DNA of 64,000 bases from assembly GCA_913055695.1 (NCBI GenBank), contig CAJXKF010000002.1, positions 434,001-498,000 of the forward strand, read 5' to 3'. The notes beneath the pieces are model-generated. The model made no database searches. It was not told the origin of the DNA and worked only from the letters and a program-made list of their open reading frames with translations. The DNA comes from an uncultured Methylophaga sp. (lineage in GTDB: Bacteria; Pseudomonadota; Gammaproteobacteria; Nitrosococcales; Methylophagaceae). Position 1 is the first letter of the stretch, and each line of letters starts with the position of its first letter. Positions 8,927 through 17,600 of the stretch are shown here, one piece after another. The position numbers and the translations under genes are program-made.

Positions 8927-9688
8927 GTGGAAACGATTGCATTTTTTAACCTCAAAGGCGGTGTCGGCAAAACCACTTCGGCAGTAAATATTGCCTGGCA
9001 TGCCGCCAATGAAGGCATTCCTACCCTACTCTGGGATCTGGATCCGCAGGGTGCCGCCAGTTGGCTGCTTAATACCAAGGCCAAAGAAAAAACGCGGCCC
9101 AAGAAGATTCTGAGTGGAAAAACACCGCTTGGTGACTTGGTCAGATCCACTGATTATGAAAAGCTGGATGTGATTCCCTCAGATTTTTCGCTGCGGCATC
9201 TGGATCAGCAACTGGCTTCTCAAAGTGACCAGGGCAAACGCAATCTGATTGCCAAACTGGTTGAGCCTTTCAGTGAAAATTATGCCCTGGTGGTGCTGGA
9301 CTGCCCGCCCAGTTTTTCCTTACTCACCGAGCAGATCTTTGAAACCGCTGACTCCTTGTATGTGCCGATTATCCCGACACATCTGTCATTGCGAACATTT
9401 GAACAGACCCGTGATTTCTTCAAGGAAAACAAGCTCAAACCCAAACGCCTGCATGCCTTTTTTACGATGGTGGATCGTCGGCGCAGTTTACACCGCGTGA
9501 TGATCAGTCACCCGCCGAAAATGTTGAAAAATGGTCTGCAGACAGCGATTCCCTACGCGGCGGCGGTGGAGCGGATGGGTGATTATCGAGCTCCATTGCC
9601 GTCTTTTGACAGTGCCTCGCCGGTGAGCCGTGCCTACGCACAGCTCTGGCGAGACATCAAAGCAACACTGACAGAGTTTGCGGCTTAA
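8927..9688 (+). CDS. ParA family ATPase
   Basis: 253 residues, starting at GTG. The N-terminal deviant Walker A motif FNLKGGVGKTTSAVNIAW (residues ~6-23), Walker A' LLWDLDPQGAASWLL and Walker B-like LVVLDCPPSFS place it in the ParA/MinD/Soj P-loop ATPases that position chromosomes, plasmids or protein complexes. No partner ParB or MinE gene is adjacent. Orphan ParA proteins of this size often position metabolic or chemotaxis clusters. Its location seven bases after ppk1 could hint at a role in polyphosphate granule placement, but that is speculation. The 3' end overlaps a convergent 53-residue gene by four bases. Confidence 0.88.
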   Translation: METIAFFNLKGGVGKTTSAVNIAWHAANEGIPTLLWDLDPQGAASWLLNTKAKEKTRPKKILSGKTPLGDLVRSTDYEKLDVIPSDFSLRHLDQQLASQSDQGKRNLIAKLVEPFSENYALVVLDCPPSFSLLTEQIFETADSLYVPIIPTHLSLRTFEQTRDFFKENKLKPKRLHAFFTMVDRRRSLHRVMISHPPKMLKNGLQTAIPYAAAVERMGDYRAPLPSFDSASPVSRAYAQLWRDIKATLTEFAA

Positions 9689-9846
9689 TCATTCGTCCCG
9701 CTGACATAACCCTCCGGGTTTTCCCGCAACCATCGCTGATATGTCTGTGTGGGCGTGGTGAATTTGGGAAACGATTCACTGCCCTGATCGGGGCCGTACA
9801 TTTCCCACTCCTTCAAAGAATTAAAATGGCGTTTTGCTCCTGACAT
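9685..9846 (-). CDS. Small protein, 53 aa, unknown function
   Basis: Hand-translated small gene: 53 residues beginning MSGAKRHFNSLKEWEMYGPD and ending RWLRENPEGYVSGTND. It has a very strong ribosome binding site (AGGAGGATGACACC before the ATG), rich in Trp, Tyr and Pro rather than low-complexity, and codon use resembles its neighbours. It lies alone on the minus strand between the convergent ParA gene and the upstream rlmKL terminus. No family is recognised. Confidence 0.6.
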   Translation of the reverse strand: MSGAKRHFNSLKEWEMYGPDQGSESFPKFTTPTQTYQRWLRENPEGYVSGTND

Positions 9847-9936
9847 GGTGTCATCCTCCTGGTTGTGTCGGAAGCATTATGCGCAGCCAATATGACAATT
9901 TCGTGTGAATCTGGCGGGAAATTTTCGTGAAGATAA

Positions 9937-12138
9937 TCAAGGGGTTTTCGTTACCAGCCAGCACTGATGGATTTTCTTGTTACGTTCAAAATCCCGCGGG
10001 ATGGTCTGGGCGCTGATATCTTTTAAACTCAGGCCTGGCATTTCATCCAATGTCATTTTGAAATCGCGCCGGTTGGTAGAAAACAGCAGTTGGCCGTCCG
10101 GTTTCAGTAGATGGGATGCCATCTGAATCAAGCTCGCATGATCGCGCTGAATATCAAATACCCCTTCCATCCTGCTTGAGTTGGAAAAGGTTGGCGGATC
10201 CAGGAAAATCAGATCATAACGCTGCGCTTCCTGCTGCGCTGCCTGTAGCCATTCAAGGCAGTTCGCACGGATAAAGCGATGCTGTTCACCCATAAAGCCG
10301 TTCAACTGCATATTGTCCTCTGCCCAGCCAAGATAGGTGTTGGACATATCGACACTGGTAGTTGTGGCTGCCCCACCGGCAGCGGCATAGACAGTGGCCG
10401 ATCCGGTATAGGAGAACAGATTGAGAAAATCCTTGTCACGCGCCAGGGCCATCAGCATCAGCCGGGTATCACGGTGGTCCAGAAACAGACCGGTATCGAG
10501 ATAATCCTTCAGATTGACCCAGAACTTCAGGCCGTTCTCTTCCACTTCAAAGCGCTTGTTCTGCGCGGCCTGCGCCTCATACTGATTCAGCCCGCGCTGT
10601 TTCTGCCTGACTTTCAGACTGACGTTGTTTGCCGGCACTTCCAGCACATCCGGGATGATAAGCATCGCTTCTTTCAAACGCTCAACCGCTTTTTGCGGAT
10701 CAATTTGTTTGGGCGGTGCGTACTCCTGCACATGCACCTGATCATCATAAAGGTCGATAGCGAGCGCATAATCCGGCAAGTCGGCATCATAAATCCGGTA
10801 GCAGCTGACCTTATTATTACGCGCCCACTTCGCCAGATGTTTGATATTTTTCCTGAGGCGATTGGCGAACATTTGACCCTGTTTGCTGATTTCAACTTCC
10901 TGCAGATGCGGTGCCGTATCTGGTATCACGGGCTCCGGTGTCAGCTGTGGCTGTTTTGGCTGAGTCACCGCTTTGCTGGCACGGTAGAACAACACTTCAC
11001 ACTCAATCGGCCCGTTATCAAAAGGAATGCTTTCAAACAAGGTGAGACCGGTGAACTTGCCTAACTGCGGCTTATCGGTAATGACAGCAGAGCGCCATCC
11101 CGGCAAAGCTTCCCGCATAATATCGCCCAGACTCTCGTATAGCCGTGGCAGCGCATCGGCATCTCCCATACGTTCGCCATAGGGAGGATTACAGACCAGC
11201 AGACCCGCTGCAGGTAATGCCTGAGCTTCGGCCGGCCAGTCCAGCAGTCGACGCTGGAAGACCTGAATCCAGTCGCTAAGACCGGCTTCGGCAATATTGG
11301 CCCGAGCGGCTTCTACCGCTTTGGGATCGGCATCACCGCCCATGATTAGAGGCAGTCTGGACAAGCCTGCCTGACGGCGGCGTTCGGCGTCGGCTTTCAG
11401 TTTTTTCCAGGCTTCTTTGTCGTGCTGCTTCCAGTAACTGAAACCAAAGTAGTCCCGCAGCATACCGGGTGCGATATCGGCAGCCATCATCGCCGCCTCA
11501 ATCAGAAAGGTGCCGGAACCACACATGGGGTCAATCAAAGCCCAGCCCTGCCGAGCCAGTTTCGGCCACTCGGCACTGAGTAGAATCGCCGCAGCCAGGT
11601 GTTCTTTTAAGGGCGCCTCGGTGTTGCGGGCACGATAACTGCGACGGTGCAGACTCTCGCCGGATAAATCGATGCTGATGGTGGCCTGATTATGTCGGAG
11701 ATAAACATTCACACGAATGTCCGGTTGATGCAGATCCACAGAAGGTCGTATTCCGGTCAGCGCGCGAAAACGATCGACAATCGCATCTTTAACTTTCTGC
11801 GCCCCATACTGGTTATGTTTGATTTTGGAGCGGAAGCTGTTGAAGTCCACCGCCAGCGTGCTGTCTTCTGCCGCCAGGTGGTCTTCCCACGGCATCGCAG
11901 TAACACCGTCGTAGAGTTGCTCCGGTGATTCGGCACGGATGGTGGCAATGGGCATCAACACACGAATCGCGACGCGGGACCACAAACACACTCTGTACGC
12001 GTCTTCCAATGTGCCGGTGAAGCGGATATTGCCCTGTTCCTGTTTGCTTTGTCTGATACCGAGTTGCTTGAGTTCTTCAGCCAGCAACGGCAGCATGCCC
12101 CGCGCCGCAGTGACCGTGAACTTGTGTTGTTTAGCCAT
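9937..12138 (-). CDS. rlmKL: Bifunctional 23S rRNA (guanine-N2/N7) methyltransferase RlmKL
   Basis: 733 residues, the normal length of the fused enzyme that makes m2G2445 (N-terminal RlmL half) and m7G2069 (C-terminal RlmK half). The order is: an N-terminal ferredoxin-like/THUMP region (to ~160), first methyltransferase with DPMCGSGTFLIEAA (about 203-216) and the catalytic NPPYGER (about 319-325), then a linker, then the RlmK module with FLNLFSYTGSATVYAAAGGA and DPPTFSNS. All key motifs are present. It is divergent from yhbY with 48 bases between the start codons, where a shared promoter region must lie. Confidence 0.96.
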   Translation of the reverse strand: MAKQHKFTVTAARGMLPLLAEELKQLGIRQSKQEQGNIRFTGTLEDAYRVCLWSRVAIRVLMPIATIRAESPEQLYDGVTAMPWEDHLAAEDSTLAVDFNSFRSKIKHNQYGAQKVKDAIVDRFRALTGIRPSVDLHQPDIRVNVYLRHNQATISIDLSGESLHRRSYRARNTEAPLKEHLAAAILLSAEWPKLARQGWALIDPMCGSGTFLIEAAMMAADIAPGMLRDYFGFSYWKQHDKEAWKKLKADAERRRQAGLSRLPLIMGGDADPKAVEAARANIAEAGLSDWIQVFQRRLLDWPAEAQALPAAGLLVCNPPYGERMGDADALPRLYESLGDIMREALPGWRSAVITDKPQLGKFTGLTLFESIPFDNGPIECEVLFYRASKAVTQPKQPQLTPEPVIPDTAPHLQEVEISKQGQMFANRLRKNIKHLAKWARNNKVSCYRIYDADLPDYALAIDLYDDQVHVQEYAPPKQIDPQKAVERLKEAMLIIPDVLEVPANNVSLKVRQKQRGLNQYEAQAAQNKRFEVEENGLKFWVNLKDYLDTGLFLDHRDTRLMLMALARDKDFLNLFSYTGSATVYAAAGGAATTTSVDMSNTYLGWAEDNMQLNGFMGEQHRFIRANCLEWLQAAQQEAQRYDLIFLDPPTFSNSSRMEGVFDIQRDHASLIQMASHLLKPDGQLLFSTNRRDFKMTLDEMPGLSLKDISAQTIPRDFERNKKIHQCWLVTKTP

Positions 12139-12186
12139 ATTGGGTTCCTGTTATACTCCGCATATTTTAAACAGGTAACGCACTTC

Positions 12187-12480
12187 ATGGCAGTCACGGA
12201 CAAACAAAAACGCTACCTCAAGGGGCTGGCCCATTCTCTCAAACCGGTGGTGATGGTCGGTAACAGCGGCCTCACAGACTCGGTTGTCGCAGAAATCAAT
12301 AATGCTCTGGAACATCACGAACTCATCAAAGTCCGTATTAGCGGTCAGGAGCGCGCGGAACGCAAAGCGATGCTGGATGAGATAGCCGAAACAACTGGCG
12401 CCGATCTGGTTCTGGTTATCGGCAATATCGGTGGTTTCTACCGCCCGGCCAAAGAACCGTCGATTCAATTACCAAGGTAA
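12187..12480 (+). CDS. yhbY: YhbY family ribosome-associated RNA-binding protein
   Basis: 97 residues, the CRM (chloroplast RNA splicing and ribosome maturation) domain alone. The GxxG-type loop VVMVGNSGLTDSV (residues ~21-33) and the ending LVIGNIGGFYRPAKE are characteristic; in E. coli YhbY associates with pre-50S particles. The frame is open upstream to 12049, but the ATG at 12187 is chosen because the family starts there and the upstream part overlaps rlmKL. A TATACT sequence at 12152-12157 could be its -10 element. It begins a run of four closely spaced plus-strand genes. Confidence 0.94.
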   Translation: MAVTDKQKRYLKGLAHSLKPVVMVGNSGLTDSVVAEINNALEHHELIKVRISGQERAERKAMLDEIAETTGADLVLVIGNIGGFYRPAKEPSIQLPR

Positions 12481-12484
12481 AAAC

Positions 12485-13081
12485 ATGATTCAAAAACCAG
12501 CGGACACCGAACAGGAAATTGCCACATTACTGGCCGAACGCTGGAGTGGTCGGGCTTATGACCCGTATATGGCGGTCAGCGAAGAACAGATTATTGCGCT
12601 GACTGAAGCGGCCCGCTGGGCACCCTCCTGTTCCGGTGAAGAGCCCTGGCGTTATCTTATTTGCAATAAGTTCACTGATAAAGCGGCCTGGGATAAAGCC
12701 TTTGACTCCTTGATGCCGGGCAATCAAACCTGGGCACAGCATGCCCCCCTGCTGATTCTCGCCGCCTCGGTCACCGAGTTCCGTGAAAAAGACAAAAGCA
12801 ACCCCTGGGTTGGTCATGACACGGGCGCCGCCAGCCTCAGTCTCTGCCTGCAGGCGACATCAATGGGACTTGTGAGTCACCAGATGGGTGGTTACGATCC
12901 AGATAAAATGCGGGCGGCGTTCAATATTCCGGATAACATCCGCCTGTGGTCGATGATTGCGATCGGCCATCCTGCGCCGCTCGACAGCCTGACAGAAGAA
13001 CAAATGGAACGGGAACTTAAACCGCGTCAACGCCGTCCATTGAACGAACAATTCTTCCGCGGGAAGTGGCCCGCAGCGTAG
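12485..13081 (+). CDS. Nitroreductase family protein
   Basis: 198 residues from the ATG at 12485, four bases after the yhbY stop and preceded by a modest AAGGTAAAA site. FMN-dependent nitroreductase fold: RWSGRAYDPYMAVSEEQ at the N-terminus (FMN phosphate-binding Arg/Ser), ARWAPSCSGEEPWRYLI, VGHDTGAASLSLCLQATSMGL (dimer interface and flavin contact) and the end motif IAIGHPAP. Members reduce nitro compounds, quinones or flavins with NAD(P)H; the natural substrate is not predictable. It is probably co-transcribed with yhbY and the pentapeptide gene. Confidence 0.88.
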   Translation: MIQKPADTEQEIATLLAERWSGRAYDPYMAVSEEQIIALTEAARWAPSCSGEEPWRYLICNKFTDKAAWDKAFDSLMPGNQTWAQHAPLLILAASVTEFREKDKSNPWVGHDTGAASLSLCLQATSMGLVSHQMGGYDPDKMRAAFNIPDNIRLWSMIAIGHPAPLDSLTEEQMERELKPRQRRPLNEQFFRGKWPAA

Positions 13082-13093
13082 CAGGAGTAAATC

Positions 13094-13555
13094 ATGAATA
13101 AAGCGCTTCTTATCCTTGGCCTTGTTATCGCCGGCAGTGCCGCGGCCTACGAAAAAGTCTATCTGGATCGACTGCTTGAAACCCGTCAGTGCAATTTCTG
13201 CAACCTCAGTGAAGCCGAACTGAGTGGTGAAGATTTAAGTGGTGCTGATATGAGCGAAGCGAACCTGAAAGGCATCGATCTCAGTCATGCCAAGCTGGTC
13301 GGTGTCTGGTTTACCCACTCGCGTATGCAGGGTGCGAATCTGGAAGGCGCTGATATCTCCGGCTCACTAATGGATTACTCCGAACTGAATGGTGCCAATC
13401 TTAAAAACGCCAACCTGTCCGGTAGCCAGATGATTTTTGCTGATCTCCGTGAAGCAGACCTGACCGGCGCTAATATCGAAGGTACTCAGATGCGTGGCAT
13501 TCTCTACTGCAATACCATCATGCCCGATGGTGAAATAAATAATAACGACTGCTGA
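13094..13555 (+). CDS. Exported pentapeptide-repeat protein
   Basis: 153 residues. An N-terminal signal peptide (ALLILGLVIAGSAAAY, cleavage near residue 19) is followed by CNFCN and about 18 tandem A(D/N)LXX pentapeptides (residues ~36-140) that build a right-handed quadrilateral beta-helix. Conserved cysteines flank the repeats (CNFCN, and C at the end). Secreted members of this kind are common in gammaproteobacteria and have no known role; the signal peptide argues against a Qnr-like gyrase-protecting function. It starts 13 bases after the nitroreductase with AGGAG as ribosome binding site. Confidence 0.85.
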   Translation: MNKALLILGLVIAGSAAAYEKVYLDRLLETRQCNFCNLSEAELSGEDLSGADMSEANLKGIDLSHAKLVGVWFTHSRMQGANLEGADISGSLMDYSELNGANLKNANLSGSQMIFADLREADLTGANIEGTQMRGILYCNTIMPDGEINNNDC

Positions 13556-13576
13556 TTTTTTTCAGTTCCTGTCAGG

Positions 13577-13582
13577 TATAAT
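13577..13582 (+). promoter_or_regulatory. Possible -10 element upstream of the DUF481 gene
   Basis: A perfect TATAAT, preceded by AGG, lies 58 bases upstream of the DUF481 GTG start. No good -35 hexamer is seen at the standard distance. If used, transcription would start near 13589, at the base of the hairpin that follows, so the hairpin would form the 5' end of the message. Confidence 0.35.
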
Positions 13583-13587
13583 TCGCG

Positions 13588-13616
13588 GGCAGCGTCAATA
13601 TGGCGCTGCCTTTTTT
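13588..13616 (+). terminator. Intrinsic terminator after the pentapeptide gene
   Basis: Inverted repeat GGCAGCG (13588-13594) / CGCTGCC (13604-13610) followed directly by six T, 33 bases after the pentapeptide stop codon. It probably ends the yhbY-nitroreductase-pentapeptide transcript before the DUF481 gene. Confidence 0.75.
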
Positions 13617-13639
13617 ATTTCATTTACAGGAACTTAACA

Positions 13640-14611
13640 GTGTCTGTTAACAAGCTTTCTGCGCTCGTATCAGTCTTATTTTTCTTCTGTCTGAGCCCCT
13701 TGCTGCAGGCCGCGCCCTCCAGAATTGAACTAGTTAATGGAGATCAACTGACGGCTGAGCTAAAAAAAGAAACTGAAACGCATTTCACGCTGGTGCACCC
13801 GGTGCTGGGCGAAATCAAGCTGAATAAAAATCAGGTGTTAACTGTTGAACAGATCGTCAGCGAAACAGAGGCAGAAAAACTAGCCGCTGCACCCGATTCT
13901 CATCAAAAATCCAGTAAAAAAGTGGTTGATAATGGCTTGTTTGGAACCGGTTTATTGACTGACTGGAAGCGCCGCGTCGATCTCGGTATTGCCGGCAGCG
14001 CCGGTAAATCAAGGAACCACCAGGTCAACCTTGGATTTTCTGCAGATTACACCAGTGACTATACCCGTATCTCTCACAAGACCGCTTATTTCCGTGCCAA
14101 GTCAGAAGACGAATTGTCTGATCACAGTTTCTATTCATCTATTAACCGTGACTGGCTGCGCCCGGAAACCCCATGGTTTCACTTTGCTGGTGGCCGCATA
14201 GACTGGGATGAATTCAAGGATTGGGACTTCAGACTGAATGCCAATGGGGGTGTTGGTTATGAGTTCGTCAAAACGGATGACTGGTTATTACTGGGTCGTA
14301 CCGGTCTTGGTTTTAATCAGACCTTTGGCGGTGAGCGTGAGGAATTTACCCCAGAAGGTTTGATTGGTCTTGAAACTCAATGGGATATGAATGAATACCA
14401 GCATATCGAGTTCGCCAATACCTTTTATCCCAGCCTGCGCGATAACTCTGAATACCGTAACCTGACTTCGTTTGACTGGGTTTTGGATCTGAACAGCTTT
14501 GTCGGTGTGGCACTGAAACTCGGCTTGTTGAATGAGTATGACTCGGCCACCGAGGAAGATATCAGCAAAAATGACTTCAGATATACTGCGTCACTGGTCT
14601 GGAAGCTGTAA
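13640..14611 (+). CDS. Exported DUF481 family outer-membrane-type protein
   Basis: 323 residues from a GTG start preceded by AGGAACTTAACA. An N-terminal signal peptide (SVLFFFCLSPLLQAAP) is followed by a short SH3-like stretch on which DUF481 proteins often begin (IELVNGDQLTAELKKETETHFTLVHPVLGEIKL). A C-terminal DUF481 beta-barrel (YrbI/salt-induced outer membrane protein type) follows, with alternating aromatic strands and a terminal aromatic-rich strand FRYTASLVWKL typical of outer-membrane insertion. The function of the family is unknown. It lies after a terminator and 24 bases before hrpA. Confidence 0.85.
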   Translation: MSVNKLSALVSVLFFFCLSPLLQAAPSRIELVNGDQLTAELKKETETHFTLVHPVLGEIKLNKNQVLTVEQIVSETEAEKLAAAPDSHQKSSKKVVDNGLFGTGLLTDWKRRVDLGIAGSAGKSRNHQVNLGFSADYTSDYTRISHKTAYFRAKSEDELSDHSFYSSINRDWLRPETPWFHFAGGRIDWDEFKDWDFRLNANGGVGYEFVKTDDWLLLGRTGLGFNQTFGGEREEFTPEGLIGLETQWDMNEYQHIEFANTFYPSLRDNSEYRNLTSFDWVLDLNSFVGVALKLGLLNEYDSATEEDISKNDFRYTASLVWKL

Positions 14612-14635
14612 AATAAGGGCTTTTGCATTCCTATT

Positions 14636-17600
14636 GTGAGTAATCAAACGCCCGATCTCGACACCTTGCTGCAATCGACCATGCTGAGTGACAGGCACCG
14701 CCTGACACAGCGCTGGCAGCGATTGAAAAAAGAGCAGAATCAGGACAAGCTCGCTGCGCTGGCGCAGCAGGTCATCGCTTCTGTGGAGCGGGCAGAAAAA
14801 CGCCGGCAAAACATTCCCAAACCGACTTTCGAGGCCGATTTGCCGGTTATCGAGCGGCGCGAGGAAGTCAAACAGGCCATTGCCGATAATCAGGTGATTA
14901 TTCTCTGTGGTGAGACCGGTTCCGGTAAAACCACCCAACTGCCAAAAATCTGCCTGGAACTCGGCCGCGGCGTCACCGGCATGATTGGCCACACCCAGCC
15001 CCGCCGTATTGCAGCACGGACGGTCGCCACCCGCATTGCTGAGGAATTGCAGTCGGAAATCGGTCAGACAGTCGGTTATAAAGTGCGTTTTCATGATCAC
15101 GTTAATGCCGATCGCAGTTATGTGAAACTGATGACCGACGGTATTTTGCTGGCCGAAACCCAGAACGACAAGTTTCTGAACCAGTACGACACGCTGATCA
15201 TCGACGAAGCCCATGAACGCAGCCTCAATATCGACTTTCTGCTGGGTTACATCAAACAACTGCTGCCCAGGCGCCCGGATCTGAAAGTCATTATCACTTC
15301 CGCCACCATCGACACTGAACGCTTTTCCAAACACTTTGATGATGCGCCGGTGATTGAGGTCAGTGGTCGTACCTACCCTGTCGATATTCGTTATCGGCCA
15401 TTACAGACACCGGATGAGGAATCCCCGGATTACGATATGGTCTCCGGCATCGTTGCCGCCGTGGATGAGCTTTGCCGGGAAGGCCCGGGTGATGTGCTGA
15501 TATTCCTGGCCGGCGAACGTGATATCCGTGATGTGTCGGAAGCGCTGCGTAAGCATCATCCGCCACAGACCGAGATTCTGCCATTATTTGCCCGGCAATC
15601 TGCTGCCGAGCAGAACCGGGTGTTTAAAACAGGCGGCCAGCGCCGCATTATTCTTGCGACCAATGTCGCTGAAACTTCATTAACGGTGCCCGGCATTCGT
15701 TATGTGGTGGATCCCGGTAATGCCCGTATCAGCCGCTATAGCGTCAGGAACAAGGTTCAGCGCCTGCCGATTGAAAAAATCTCGCAGTCCAGCGCCAATC
15801 AGCGTGCCGGCCGTTGCGGCCGTGTCGCTGCCGGTATCTGTATCCGACTTTATGATCAGGAAGATTTCGACACCCGGCCGGCATTTACCGATCCCGAGAT
15901 TTTGCGCACCAATCTGGCTTCGGTGATATTGCAGATGTCGGCTTTAAAGCTGGGCGATCCGGCTAAATTCCCGTTTATTAATCCGCCACCGCAGAAGATG
16001 ATCAATGACGGTTACCGTCTGCTCGAAGAACTGGATGCCGTCGATCGTCAAAGACGGATTACTGACACCGGCCGCCAACTGGCCAGACTGCCGATTGATC
16101 CCCGAATCGCCAGAATGCTGCTCAAAGCGAGTGACCTCGGCAGCCTGACTGAAGTGCTGGTCATTGCCAGCGCGCTCAGCATTCAGGATCCGCGGGAGCG
16201 ACCGATGGACAAACAACAGACGGCTGATGAGGCTCACTCAAAATATAAAGACGAACGCTCTGACTTTATCGGCTTTCTCAAGCTGTGGGATTTGTACCAC
16301 GACAAGAAAAAACACCTGAGCCAGAATAAACTGCGTAAATACTGCAAGGAAAACTTCCTGTCCTTTCTGCGACTGCGGGAATGGCATGATATTCATCAGC
16401 AATTACATATTCAGCTGTCTGAACTCAAGCTCAAGTTCAATACACAGGAAGCGGCTTATGACAGCATTCACCAAGCTCTGCTCAGCGGCCTTCTGAGTCA
16501 TATTGCGGTTAAAACCGACAAGTTCGAGTATACCGGCGCCCGAAATCTTAAACTGGGCATATTCCCCGGCTCAGCGCTGCATAAAAAAGGGCCTAAATGG
16601 TTAATGGCGGCAGAACTGGTCGAGACCGGCAAACTCTACGCCCGTATTAATGCCAAAATCGAACCCGAATGGATTGAACCGATTGCCGGCAGTCTGGTTA
16701 AACGTCAGTACAGCGATCCGCACTGGGAAAAGAAACCGGCCCAGGTCGTCGCCTTTGAGTCAGTCTCGCTCTATGGCCTGCCGATAGTCACCCGCCGTCG
16801 TGTGCATTATGGTCCCCTGGATCCGGATCTCGCCAATCAGATATTTATCCGCGAAGCACTGGTCAATGGTGACTGGCATTGCCGCGCGCCCTTCTTCCGC
16901 CACAATCAGTCCCTGATTCAGGAAGTCGAACTGCTGGAGCAGAAATCCCGCCGCCGTGATGTACTGGTCGATGAAGAAATCCTGTTTGATTTCTATCGCA
17001 GCCGCATTCCCCATGACATTATCAATGGTGCCGGGTTTGAAAAATGGCGAAAAAAGGCGGAGAAAGACGATCCCAATCTGCTGTTCCTGAGCAGGCAGCA
17101 GCTGATGCAACACCAGGCTGAGCAGGTCACCGCAGATTATTACCCTGATCAGATGCTGGTCAACCGGGTACCGCTCAAGCTGGAATATCACTTTGAGCCG
17201 GGCAAACAACACGATGGCATCACCCAGACCATTCCCCTGTCACTGCTCAATCAAACCAGTGCCGAGCGCTATGAGTGGCTGGTACCGGGTTTACTTCGTG
17301 ACAAGATCATATTCCTGCTCAAAGCCCTGCCTAAATCCTTACGCCGGCACTTTATTCCGGTGCCGAAATATGCAGATGACTGCCTCAAGGATTTATCGCC
17401 GGAATCCGGCGCCCTGCTACCGGCATTAAGTGAACGCCTTCGTAAACTCACCGGCGTCGAGATTGATGAAAAAGACTGGCGCACCGACGAGTTACCGCTG
17501 TATCTGCAGATGAATTTCAAGCTGGTGGATGATGACGGCAAGCTGCTTGATGAAAGCCGTGACTTGAACCGGCTCAAAGAGGACTGGGCAAGAGAAGCCG

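Noticed and set aside
10279-11064. 261-codon plus-strand open frame inside rlmKL
   Set aside because: Antisense shadow of a well-defined gene; composition is His/Ile-rich without family match.
13094-13555. Pentapeptide protein as a Qnr-type quinolone-resistance protein
   Set aside because: It has a signal peptide and flanking cysteines, so it is exported, unlike cytosolic Qnr proteins.
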